Source: Mycoplasmopsis agalactiae PG2 (GTDB lineage Bacteria > Bacillota_I > Bacilli_A > Mycoplasmatales > Metamycoplasmataceae). Taken from it: 64,000 bases of DNA. Positions within the stretch are counted from its first letter, which is position 1. Every line of letters starts with the position of its first letter. Positions 41,036-52,937 of the stretch are shown in pieces. A program made the position numbers and the translations under genes. The DNA is taken from assembly GCF_000063605.1 (NCBI RefSeq), contig NC_009497.1:620001-684000 (forward strand), in the 5' to 3' direction. Under the pieces are notes generated by a model that worked only from the letters and a program-made list of their open reading frames with translations, was not told the origin of the DNA and searched no databases.

Positions 41036-43714
41036 TTACTTACCACCTAAAATCTTAATAAGTTCATCAATGGCTTTCATATCGCTTTCTTCGCCTTTAA
41101 GATCTTTTAATAATTCAACTAACTCACGCTCACTTGCTACTATTTGGTCATTAATATCTTCTAATGTGTCGCTGTATTTTTCTGCTAATGATTCAATTTT
41201 TGAAATAAAGTCTTCAACAAAATTTATACCTATTTGATTAATTTGCTCAATAACGGGAGTTAGTCATTTTTCAATTAAAAGTTCATAAAACTCGTCGCTA
41301 GAAAGACTTATATACTTGTTATATGACTCTTCATCTAAAAAGTTTGATAATTCTTTCTTATCCTTATCAACTTTAGATATTTTGCTTCTAAGTAAACAAA
41401 TACTTGTTAGCTTAAATTCTATGCTTTCTTGATCCAAGGAATCTATGTCCTTCAGCATTGATTTATAGGCTTTTTCGATATTTTCATGTTTGAATTTATT
41501 AGCTTCAAAATCATAAATTTCATCAGTTTTTTCTTCTTCAGAAATTGACTTTTCTAATTCCTCTAATTCATTCTTGAGACTTTCAGATTCATCAGATTTA
41601 TCACGCATTAGTCAGTATTTGTCGCTAAAAAACTTTTCTTGAATTAGTTCATTATCAAAAATATTTGATTTATATCCCTTAGTAGCACTTTTCTTGCTTT
41701 TGGTTTCAAGTTTTTCAATCTCACCATTTAAAATCTCAGATAAAACATTACTTTTATCTTCGCTCTCTTGATAATATTTGCTTATTAGCTCAATGTCATC
41801 TTTGATTAAGTCAAAATTATTGACAAAAATTTGATAAATATCATAAGCATCAACTAATGGAATACTGTCCATATTTTCAAAAATATAGTCAGTTAATGCT
41901 GATTCTAATTCAACAAGATTAATGTGTTCAATTTGCTCAACTGAAGTTACAAAATTTTTGAAAAACTTTAAAAATTTAGTGCTTTTTTTGTCAAAACTAT
42001 TGATGTATTCAGATACATTTCATTCGCCTTTAATAGTTGAATTTATATCTTCTTTAGCAACTTTTAATTCATAATAATTGTTTGCATTTATTTTGAATAA
42101 TTTGCCTTTTAAGCCTGTAAATAAGTCGAAGAAGTTATCAAGCTTTGCTAACTCTTCCTTACTTATACCACCATGCATGAGTGAATAAAGATCATGCTGC
42201 TCTTGTTTTTTAAAGTTGTCAATATATCTAGATATATTAAGATTGTAATCATTTGCAACAATTTCATCAAGCAACACACGACGTGAAAAGTTTTCTATTT
42301 CAATTCTATTATTTACTACATCAGCAATTTTTTTAATATGTGACTTAGAAAATTTATTGTTTTTACCTTCTTTAACATAAAGTTTTGAAGCATCAACAAA
42401 TAAAATATCTTTTTCGCTTCTGTGTTTTTTAAGAATCATAATTATTGTTGGAATTCCAGTGCCATAGAACATATTGGCTGGTAAGCCAATAATTGTATCT
42501 ATTTGTTGTTTTTGAATCAAAGTCTTACGAATTTGACCTTCAGAATTTCCTCTAAATAAAACTCCGTGTGGCAAGACTATTGTTATAATACCATCAGGTT
42601 GCACGTGGTAAAGATCATGAAGTAAAAATGCATAATCTGCTTTTGTCTTAGGTGCTATGCCATATTCAATATATCTAGGGTCTAATGTATGCTTTTCTGC
42701 ATTTCATTTTTGAGAATAAGGAGGATTTGAAACAACAGCATCAACTGATAAATGTTGATATGAACTATAGTCATTATTTTCAAACATTGGTCAATCTTGC
42801 TCTAAAGTATCGCCATTACGAGCATGAATTTCAGTTGGACTGATGTTTTTCATAATTAAATTCATTCTAGTTAAGTTGAAAACTTCAGCTTTTAATTCCT
42901 GCGCATAATAGCTTACTGGACTATTACCACTGTTATATTTTTTAAACTCTTGGCCAATAGTTAAAAGCAGTGAACCAGAACCACTTGTTGGGTCATAAAC
43001 TTTAATAACTTTTCTGTCTTTTAGATGATGAGCAACTATTTTGGACATTAATTCTGACACTTCATGAGGAGTATAAAACTCTCCGGCTTTTTTGCCAGCT
43101 GATGAAGCAAAACGGGCAATAAGATATTCATAAATGTATCCTAAAACATCATAATCTTGATTAGTTGAAGGAATATCATTAATAATATCTAGCAAGCTAG
43201 AAATTACTTTAGTTTGCTCGTTAGTATCAGAGCCTAGTTTACTTAAATCTCTTTCAAATTTAACAAATAAATCTTTAAATAGTGATTTATGTGCATCATT
43301 AATGCTGTTATTAAAGTTATTAAAAGCTTGTTGAAAATCTTGAATATTAAAGCTGCTTTTGTTCTCTAATCATGCAATGAATAAATCTGAATAGTCTATA
43401 AAATAGCCATTTTCGTCAATACACTCTTTTTTTGCGTCCTTAAAGATTTCATAGTCACTTTCTAAATTATTGCCAGTATAAAAAGCACTAAAATTAGATA
43501 TGTTGTCTAAATATTTGCTATCAAGATATTTAAGTTGTTCTTTAGTTACCCAATTTTTAATTAAATAATTGCTTTGTTTTTCACACAAAAACTTATAAAG
43601 TATTAGCCCTAAAACATAGTCCTTGTATTCATAAGCCTCCAATTTATCTCTTAAATGATTAGCAGCTGCTCAAATTTTAGAGCCCAATTTTTCTTTGGTT
43701 ATTTTGTTGCCCAT
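41036..43714 (-). CDS. hsdM: Type I restriction-modification methyltransferase subunit M, copy 2
   Basis: 892 aa, the same length as copy 1, with only scattered differences (for example Ser/Thr in KQSNYL versus KQTDYL, DRKVIKVYDP versus DREFIKVYDP, FFDLFTGLKG versus FFGLFTGLKD). Motif I DPTSGSGSLL and motif IV NPPY are intact. First gene of the operon with hsdS2 and hsdR. Distance to copy 1 is 10,559 bp at both ends, so it forms a long direct repeat with it. Confidence 0.93.
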
Positions 43715-43784
43715 ATACTCCCCCTTTAGATATAAAAACGATGAAATTAAAATGTTAAAACTTGTATTATTTTAATTATATTAA

Positions 43785-43816
43785 TTAAGTCATAAAAGCC
43801 GCAAAATATGACTTAA
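43785..43816 (-). promoter_or_regulatory. Palindromic operator upstream of hsdM2
   Basis: The same TTAAGTCATA-N12-TATGACTTAA as before hsdM1, about 70 bases upstream of the start. The surrounding ~60 bases are also similar between the copies, but an insertion of about 20 bases separates it further from the gene. Confidence 0.65.
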
Positions 43817-44046
43817 AAACTATGTTTTTATTTGTATGCTAAAAACCTAAATTTTTTTGAGTTTAGCTACTTAACTAATTCTAAAAAAATAGTTAAAGAC
43901 TCAATATGAAATTTTTTTCAATAGAGCATGCTTATTTCATTTTTATTTCTTTTTCAATATCTATGTTTATATAAAATACTTGTTGATTTAAGCAACCTAA
44001 ATTGCTTAAAATTTAGTATTCAATTTATGTATAAAGGACTAACAAA

Positions 44047-44586
44047 ATGAAAAGAAAATTAATGTTAATAGGGGGTCTTGCTCTTGCTAGTTCTTTCCCA
44101 ATGATAGCAGCTTCATGCGATAGCAAAACAATCAAATCTGAAGCGCCAGAAAAGGATGTTAAGGAGCCTGTTAAAACTAAAGAAATTAAAACAGAAACTG
44201 AACAACCAAAAGCAAAATCAGAAATAGCTAAGGCTGCTAAAGAAAATAAAGAAAACGAAAAGAATTTAGAATCTGCAGGATCATCAAATAGCGATTCCTC
44301 TGCAACGCCTTCAGTTCCAGTAGCAACAGAAGTAGCAAAAAAAGTTGAAAATCTAGATGATGACCTAGAAGGCATAAGAGCTTCAACATACATATATGAT
44401 GTGTGAGCAAGAGATATTTATAAATTTGAGCCTTCAAAAAAAGAAAATGAAGCGAAAGATCCAAATAAAGAACAAGAAGAAAGAGCTGAAAAAGCTTTAA
44501 GATCAAATTTGGTTCCTAGAGCGAAACAATCAGCATATGACATCGATTTAACAAATAGTTGATTGAACTCATTGAGAGGAAAATAA
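44047..44586 (+). CDS. Lipoprotein, low-complexity
   Basis: 179 aa (MKRKLMLIGGLALASSFPMI), with a lipoprotein signal peptide and lipobox AASC (Cys24 lipidated, surface-anchored). The mature part is rich in Lys/Glu/Ser/Pro (residues 30-100), with a short C-terminal region LEGIRASTYIYDVWARDIYK. TGA codons are Trp. No known family. Such repeats-poor, charged lipoproteins are common surface antigens in this group. Confidence 0.8.
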
Positions 44587-44615
44587 AAAAGCCAAGCCCA
44601 TTGCTTGGTTTTTAT
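44587..44615. terminator. Bidirectional terminator, lipoprotein/fthC
   Basis: CCAAGC/GCTTGG hairpin with A-run upstream and T-run downstream between convergent genes. Confidence 0.75.
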
Positions 44616-44617
44616 TA

Positions 44618-44628
44618 CTATAAAACAG
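44618..44628 (+). repeat. CTATAAAACAG intergenic motif, copy 5
   Basis: Exact copy directly after a terminator, followed by GAAAATTAAG. Confidence 0.6.
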
Positions 44629-44667
44629 GAAAATTAAGAAAAGTTGAACCAATAAAAACTTTGGAAG

Positions 44668-45222
44668 CTAACTATAAATTTTTGACTCAGTAATAACTAA
44701 ATCTAGCATTTGATCACTTGTTTCTGATTCAATTTTTTCAACTAGTTGATCATTAAAACATAATCCTATTTTTAAATAGTTGCCATTGTTTTCACTAAAA
44801 AAACGATCATAAAATCCTTTGCCCATGCCAATTCTATTTAAAGAATTATCAAAAGCTACTAAAGGTGTAAAAACACAATCAATTTCTTCTATGTTGCACA
44901 AAATATCTGACTTAGATTCATTAATATTAAATAAATTTAATTGATAATCAGTTCTATTATCAATTAAAGTCATAACCATTTTGTTGTCTTCTAGTACTTT
45001 AGGAACATAAACTTTTATATTATTATGCAAGCACCATTCTATTATTTTGCTTGTATCAGTTTCATATTTTGTTGGCAAATAAATACAGATTTGCTTAAAT
45101 CTGTTTTTATTTATAAAGTAAATTACACTAGTACTGATGGCCAAATTGGCATTAGTTTTGTATTCAGGTGTAAGTTCTTTTCGTTTAGCAATCATTAATT
45201 TTCTTAGTTCTCTTTTATTCAT
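44668..45222 (-). CDS. 5-formyltetrahydrofolate cyclo-ligase family protein
   Basis: 184 aa (MNKRELRKLMIAKRKELTPE). The family motifs are a basic N-terminus, YLPTKYETDTSKII (substrate side) and RIGMGKGFYDRFF (ATP/phosphate loop, G-x-G-x-G-Y/FYDR). It converts 5-formyl-THF to 5,10-methenyl-THF in one-carbon metabolism. One base separates it from the S41-domain gene upstream, so it is the third gene of that operon. Confidence 0.88.
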   Translation of the reverse strand: MNKRELRKLMIAKRKELTPEYKTNANLAISTSVIYFINKNRFKQICIYLPTKYETDTSKIIEWCLHNNIKVYVPKVLEDNKMVMTLIDNRTDYQLNLFNINESKSDILCNIEEIDCVFTPLVAFDNSLNRIGMGKGFYDRFFSENNGNYLKIGLCFNDQLVEKIESETSDQMLDLVITESKIYS

Positions 45223-45223
45223 T

Positions 45224-47155
45224 TTACTTCCTGAATTTTTTAACTAAGAAATATGACATTGAAGATAGAGCAGCTACACCTGATGCTATCCCAACTGAAA
45301 TACCAGCAATTATGCCTGCTTTTCTGCCTTTTCCTTGTGACTTTTCTATATTATTAGGAGTAAAACCACTATCAGGGATTATGATCATTATATTACCGTT
45401 ATCAGAATTAAACTCAGGATTATTATGTGGTCTTGAAATAGGCACTGATGGTTCAGCTGGCTTAGGCAAAGGCTCTGTATCTGGCTTATTTATAGGCTTA
45501 TTCGGCTCTTTTTTGCTTTCTTTATTTATATCATTAACAAACTTTTGTAAGTAATCTAAATCATATAAGTTTTTGGCACCGGTTTCAATATTTTCTTTAA
45601 ATGGATAATCCGGACTTATGCCAAATTCAGTTGTTTTGAAATTTTTATCAGTAAAAACAGTGTTACTGCTAAGTTGGATAATATCACCAGTTGGCAAAAT
45701 GTAATATCCAATTGCAGAAGAACCACCAAAAGTGTCATATCCTATAATTTTTCCTAAATTATTGTCGCGCACTAACTGTGGAAAAATGTTGCCAGCGCTA
45801 AATGAAAAAGGAGCTGTGAGTACAAAATAATTAAAATCATATTTTGTTTTTTTTGACTTTATGGTTTCAATTTTATTTTCGCCTGTTAAAGGATTATGAG
45901 TTCATACATTAAAAGGTTTGTCAGATAAAAAGCCCATAATTTCATAGGCTGCACCTATATAACCACCGCCATTATGAGTAACATTGAAAATAATGTTTTT
46001 TATCCCTTTTTCTTTAGCTTCGTTTAAAGATTTTTCAATGCTTACAGCACTGTTTTCTTCAAATGCTTTGAATGAAATTACTGATGTTTTGCCATCAGGA
46101 GTAAAAACATTTTGATACTCAATATTGCTTTTAAAGTAAAGCTTTCCTAATTTTTCCCCTAAATTAAATCTGTCAGTTATTCTTTTATTACTTTTAATAG
46201 GATGCTTAAGTACTTCATTATTTTTTGAATAATATCCATCTAAGATATAAGCAGTATGAGAATCATCTAAATCTCTAATAATTTCTCTTGTAGTTAAGTA
46301 ATGTATATCGCTATTAGTGTGCGTAATTCTGTTTTTATATGTTTCTATAAAACCTTTGTACGATTCATTCATTGTCTCATCTTCATTGAATTTAATTCCA
46401 TAATAATGATCAAGCAAAAATGAAAAATATTTTGCTTGAAACTCTTTTAGACCGCTAGGAATTGAAGTTTCATTATTTTTAATTGATTGTCTAAGATAAA
46501 AATATCCTGATCCTGATAAAGATTCAACGAATCTAAATAAATTTAAAACTTCACCATTAAAGTATGTTTGAATGTTTGATTCATTTAAAAATATTTGATT
46601 TAATAAAATTTGAGGTAAGTACAAATCACTTTTGTCTTTAAGAATAAAAATATCATATTTTCTAAGATCATATTCAAATTCTTTAGTCAAGTTCTTATTT
46701 TCAGACTTTAAAAATTCAATATCTAATTTTTCTTCACCACGTTCATGATTTCTTAATATAGAAATAAAGAAACTGTAGTCAGAAACAGTTATTTTTTGCT
46801 TATCATAGTCAATTACAATTTTAAGACTGTTTTTGCCCTCTTTGTCTGTTTTATAGGTTAATACAACTTTTTTGACATCAAAACTATATTCTATATTCTC
46901 ATTTTTAACAATTTTAGATACAGCATCTAAAAACTCTTTTATTCCTATATAAGGCACGTCATTATGCATGTACATTTTGACTTTTTTATTTTTAGGCTGG
47001 CGATTTAATTCTTTTGCTAAGGGAATTAAATCAAATTCATTTAATTTTGAACTTATTTCATCATTACTGCTATTATTAACAATTGCTGAAAGCCCTATAA
47101 AAGGAGCAGTAACACAAGATGCTAAAAATATATGTTTTAGTTTTTTCAATTTCAT
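45224..47155 (-). CDS. Surface protein with S41 peptidase domain, membrane-anchored
   Basis: 643 aa from ATG 47155 (MKLKKLKHIFLASCVTAPFI), with AAGGAG 11 bases upstream. TGA is Trp in KPFNVWTHNPLTG. N-terminal hydrophobic signal, a long domain of unknown type, then S41 (tail-specific protease) features: DLDDSHTAY, FNVTHNGGGYIGAAYEIMGF, and TAPFSFSAGNIFPQLV with the likely nucleophile Ser in SFSAGN, then GYDTFGGSS. A Pro-rich linker leads to a C-terminal transmembrane anchor (AGIIAGISVGIASGVAALSS) and a basic tail. Probably processes or binds host or surface proteins. Paralogue of the next gene. Confidence 0.78.
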
Positions 47156-47185
47156 AATAATTGCCACTCCTTTTATTTTTAATAA

Positions 47186-49246
47186 TTAATTATTGCTTTT
47201 ATTAATAATTTGCTTAATGTATTCAAGATCAAATAGTTTTTCAAAATCATATTCACCATTTTTCTTATCAAACTCAATGTCAGGCTCTACACCTAATTCA
47301 TAAGTATTGAAACCAAGATTACATAATGTATAGTTGCCACTTCTTCTAATAATTGTGCCTGTAGGTAAAACACTTATCCTAACTTCAGATGCTCCACCAG
47401 CAGACTTATACCCTATAATTTTAGCCAAATTGTTATTCTTGGCAACAGCTGCAAACATGTTTCCAGCTGAGTAATTTATAGGAGAATTTAAAATAAAGTA
47501 TTTAAAATTAAATTCAGGCTGTCAAACCTTAGATTTAATATTTGTTATAGTTTTGTCCTTAGTTAAAGGATAAAACTTGTTGTATTTAAACTTTTGATTT
47601 GTTAAGTATCCTAAAATTTCTCAAGTAGCTTGAACTGAACCACCACGATTTAGCGTTAAGTCAAAGACAATGTTTTTGACACTTTTATCTTTAGCTTCAG
47701 AAAGCTGCTTTTTAAGTCCTTCAGTTGTATAACGAGTTAAGATATCAATTTTTATTATTGCAGTTTGGTTATCTTTTGTATATCTAACAGTTGCTTCATC
47801 TAAATTATGACGTGATTCAATTCGCAACAATTCTCTTTCATATTGCTTGAATCTTTTTCTTCTTTCCTTTAGCTCATCGTTCTCACGCTCTTCTATTTGT
47901 TTTTCTAAATTACTTACATATTGATGTCCTCAAAGCAACGCTTTGGTATGAATATCATCTAGATCATAGATAATAGAATTAAGTGCTTTAAAGTGTGTTA
48001 TGTTATCATCACTCAAAATGTCATTCTTATATTGCTTTAAAAAATCATTATATGAGCTGTTGCCTTCAGGATTTATTGGATAAAAAGTATCTAATAGAAA
48101 CAACAAGTAATTATACTGAAAATCCCTATAATTAAGAGGAATTGGCTCATCTTTAGCATTTGAAAGAAGCTTTGTCTTACTCTCATTATTATTATGAACA
48201 TGAACCTGATTAAATTCAAAAATATATACTTTATCACCATTAAAATAAAGCTGATTTTCTGATTCGCCCAATATTAACTGATTAAGCATTACAAATGGTA
48301 AATATAGCTTGCCGTTTTTGTTAAGCATGCTGATTTTATACTTTTGTAAGTTTATCTTGAATTCAGTGAACTTGTTGCTTGAATCTTCATAAAATTCTAG
48401 CTTTCCTTCAGGCTCATATGGCTTAACTGAATCGAAAAAATCAAAGCCTGAAACGGTTATTTCTTGTTTAAGATAATCAAACATAATATAACTTTTTTTA
48501 GTTATATTTTTGTTTTCATTATTTGACGAAATATATTGTTTTATAGATTGTAAGGTAAAATTATTACTTGTTTTCTCAACCTTAAAAGACCTTTTTAATC
48601 TATATACTTTGCCACTATGTAATGCATCATTAATTTCCAAATCATTATTAAGTACAAGCACATCTTTAGATAGCTCGATAAATTGATCTAAGTCAATATA
48701 GTCAATATCATTATACTTAGCAATCTTAACATTTTGATTTTTTAGGCTTAAATTGACTAAAGAGACTAATTTATGGTCGTTTTCAGTAAAAACAGGATTT
48801 TTTATTTCTTCAAATTTTAAAAATATTTTAGTATCAGTAGTAGGATGAAAATTGACTGGTAACTTATTAGTAAACTTATTGTCTAAATAATAGCCAACTA
48901 ATTTGTGTTTTTCTTTTGTAAATTCAGATAGAGAAATTGGATACAATACTTCGCCTTTAACATACTCTACTTCTTTAATTACCTTATCATTATCAACATA
49001 GCTAATTTTAACTTTTAAAACTTCATTATTACGAATTGTATGAGTATGTGAATTATCGTTTTTATCTTGCTTATCCTTATCGCTAGGAGTTGAATGATCT
49101 TGCGTTCCAGGTATATTTCCAGGAATTGCAGGATTAATGATTATTTTCGAAATATCTTTGTTACTGTTAGACTGACCATTAGTGCAACTAATTGCTAATG
49201 AAGGTATAATAATGGGTGTTAACATCAATAAAGTAGGCTTTTTCAT
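47186..49246 (-). CDS. Lipoprotein with S41 peptidase domain
   Basis: 686 aa (MKKPTLLMLTPIIIPSLAIS), with lipobox AISC (Cys21). After a polar linker comes a segment resembling the Listeria-Bacteroides (Flg_new/InlB-B) repeat (KVIKEVEYVKGEVLYPISLS...KLVGYYLDNKFTNK). A region similar to the neighbour follows, then the S41 domain: YDLDDIHTKALLWG, FDLTLNRGGSVQATWEILGY and SPINYSAGNMFAAVA with the probable nucleophile in NYSAGN. TGA codons are Trp. It is first in an operon with the S41 paralogue and the cyclo-ligase. No transmembrane anchor; held by lipid. Confidence 0.78.
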
Positions 49247-49535
49247 TTATTATCCTTTGGAAAACTAATGCTAAAAATGACGAAAATATACCAACTAATT
49301 CAATTATACAATTCTATTTAACTGGCTCTAATATGCAAAAAATATGCCATACTCAAAATGTATGAAAATATTTTTATATTATGGACATTTTTTATTGTTT
49401 GATAATTTTAAAAACTGTAAATTAAAATGCTTATAATATTAAATATATTATTTAGGATTAGCAAAACTAATAATTAGTTTTTAAATCAACTTTATAAACT
49501 TACAAGTTTATTTTTATCAAAACGGAGAATTATTT

Positions 49536-50917
<1,382 letters not shown>

Positions 50918-50927
<10 letters not shown>

Positions 50928-51325
50928 TATTTACTTCACTAGTCAAGCAACCAAATACTGAAAATGTAAAGATTGAAACTGAAATTGATGCTGAGTGCGA
51001 AATTTATAAAAGTCCTGATGGAATAGAAACAAAAGCATACACTTTTAAAGAACCTGATACAAATGTCTCTACTAGGATTGAATTTACTAACTCAAGCTTA
51101 AATATTTTTAGAGATGCAGTTACACTAGTATTTAAACTTAATAAAAAAACATATGACTCTTCAATCTATAATGAAAATAATCAATTAATTCCGCTCATCT
51201 CAATTCTTGACGAAATAGATTTTAAAAAAAACAAAGCCGCTTATAGACTGCTTATACAAGATACAAATGATAATGAAATTTTATTATCTAACTGTTTTAT
51301 AGAGCTAAGGGAAAAATTAAACTAA
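50918..51325 (+). CDS. Conserved-type hypothetical protein after gltX
   Basis: 135 aa (MKLIFTSLVKQPNTENVKIE), predominantly predicted beta strands, with no signal peptide or membrane segment. The size and beta-rich pattern are compatible with a calycin-like (YwiB/DUF1934-type) barrel, but I see no decisive motif. Its start lies inside the end of gltX, so the two are co-translated. Function unknown. Confidence 0.7.
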
Positions 51326-51338
51326 ATCAAGAATTAAA

Positions 51339-51369
51339 AATCAAGCAGTTGTTTGCTTGATTTTTTTTA
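51339..51369 (+). terminator. Terminator after the gltX operon
   Basis: AATCAAGC/GCTTGATT hairpin followed by TTTTTT. Confidence 0.85.
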
Positions 51370-51382
51370 CTTTTTGAAATGA

Positions 51383-51506
51383 TTATTTAGCTTGTTCAGC
51401 AGCTGCTCTTTCAGCTCTTCTTTTGTCACGTGCTTGTTCTAATTGTAATTTGTGTAATCTTTTTTTCAGCACGTAATTTATTCTTGACTCTAACAATTTT
51501 ACGCAT
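51383..51506 (-). pseudogene. Small basic protein, frameshifted at A7
   Basis: From ATG 51506 (AAGGGG upstream) the frame reads MRKIVRVKNKLRAEK, then breaks at an A7 run. One base fewer gives RLHKLQLEQARDKRRAERAA AEQAK and TAA at 51383, a 40-aa, very basic, helical protein. Not recognised as any ribosomal protein. The good ribosome site and the coherent downstream frame suggest a real small gene, with either a lesion or a sequencing error. It could be co-transcribed from metK. Confidence 0.45.
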
Positions 51507-51578
51507 GCGTGTGACCCCTTTTAATATGGTGATTTATATGTTTTACCATAATGCTTTAGTTTGCATAATATTTTATAC

Positions 51579-52727
51579 TTATTTTATGCCAAAATATTCT
51601 TTAATTTCATTGACTTTGTCTAAGTTTTCTCAAGGAAACGTAATGTCTTTACGGCCGAAATGGCCAAAGCAAGCTGTATTTTTATAAATAGGCTTCCTTA
51701 GTCCTAATTCATGAATTATAGCTCTTGGTCTTAAGTCGAAAATAGCATTTGTTGCATCAATAATTGATTCATTAGATACTTTGTTGGTTCCAAATGTATC
51801 AACAAAAATTGAAACAGGTTCAGCAACACCTATAGCATAGGATACTTGTATTTCAAGCTTATCAGCGACTTTAGCAGCGACTAAATTTTTGGCTATTCAA
51901 CGACATGCATAGGCAGCAGAACGATCAACTTTTGTAGCATCCTTGCCACTAAAAGCGCCTCCACCATGATGTGCAGTTCCGCCGTATGTATCAACAATTA
52001 TTTTTCTACCAGTTAAACCAGCATCACCTACAATTCCACCAATTACAAATCTGCCAGTTGGATTTATTAAAATTTTGCTTGGCATATTCATATTATATTC
52101 ATCCATGATTGGATAAATTATTTTTTCCTTAATGACTGTTTTAAAGGATTTTTCGTCAAAATTTTCATCATGTTGACATGAAAACAAAACAGTGTCTACT
52201 TTAACTTTTTCTTCAGAAAAGTCTAAAGTTACTTGACTTTTCATATCGCTTTTAGCATGCTTAAATTCGCCTGATTTAATTAATTCACTAGCCTTTTGCA
52301 CTATTCTGTGTGCTAAAGTTATGGCAAGAGGCATATATTCTGGAGTTTCATTTGTTGCGTAACCAAACATAATTCCTTGATCGCCCGCACCAATTTCATC
52401 ATCATCTAAAAGCACACCTTGAGCAATATCATCACTTTGCTTTTTAATATTTAAAATAACTTCAGGTACATTGATTTGATAATCTTTATCAATATCAAAA
52501 ATTGTTTTAAGTGCGACATCTTTTATATCTACAGTGGCATTAGATGCTACTTCGCCTGTTATATAAATTTGATTGCCAGAAGCAACAGTTTCTATTGCTA
52601 ATCTTGAGTAAGGATCTTGTTTGATAAATTCATCAATTACAGCGTCGCTAATTTGGTCACAAATCTTATCAGGATGACCTAAACCAACTGATTCACTAGT
52701 GAATAATACTTTTCTTTTAATGCTCAT
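51579..52727 (-). CDS. metK: S-adenosylmethionine synthetase
   Basis: 382 aa from ATG 52727 ([20 protein letters not shown]), with TGA Trp in [14 protein letters not shown] and further. Signature motifs: GHPDK (ATP/methionine), [12 protein letters not shown] (hexapeptide motif) and [20 protein letters not shown] (P-loop-like motif). It makes SAM for the methyltransferases, including the HsdM enzymes nearby. The ribosome site GGGTG sits inside a terminator-like hairpin directly before the gene, part of a candidate SAM-responsive leader. Confidence 0.96.
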
Positions 52728-52890
52728 AAAACAAAACACCCGCCTATTTATTTATGCAAATAGGTCGGGAGAAAATTTATCATAAAGCATGTTAGATAAT
52801 ATATCTCTTGCTGTCCACCTTACAATAATATGCAGGTTGGCTTGCATCATAGCTAGCAAAGCTCCGCAACTCTATATGCTATTTGTTGTA
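52728..52890 (-). ncRNA. Candidate SAM-responsive leader RNA (S-box-like) of metK
   Basis: On the minus strand upstream of metK, short blocks occur in the order of the SAM-I (S-box) riboswitch: AGAG, GGAG, TATGA, GCCAACC (consensus GGCAACC), then AGGTG and GCAAGAGA, with a closing helix ATAGCATAT/ATATATTAT. The P3-like stem is ACCTGCA/TGTAAGGT (one bulge). The P4 segment and the UUCC strand are shortened or missing, so it is at best a degenerate S-box or a different SAM sensor. A hairpin CCCGaCCTATTT/AAATAGGcGGG with TGTTTTGTTTT follows (52730-52770) and hides the ribosome site. Confidence 0.5.
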
Positions 52891-52937
52891 AAAATTATTT
52901 TATATTAAAATGTAAGATAGCAAAGCGAATTGCTCAA

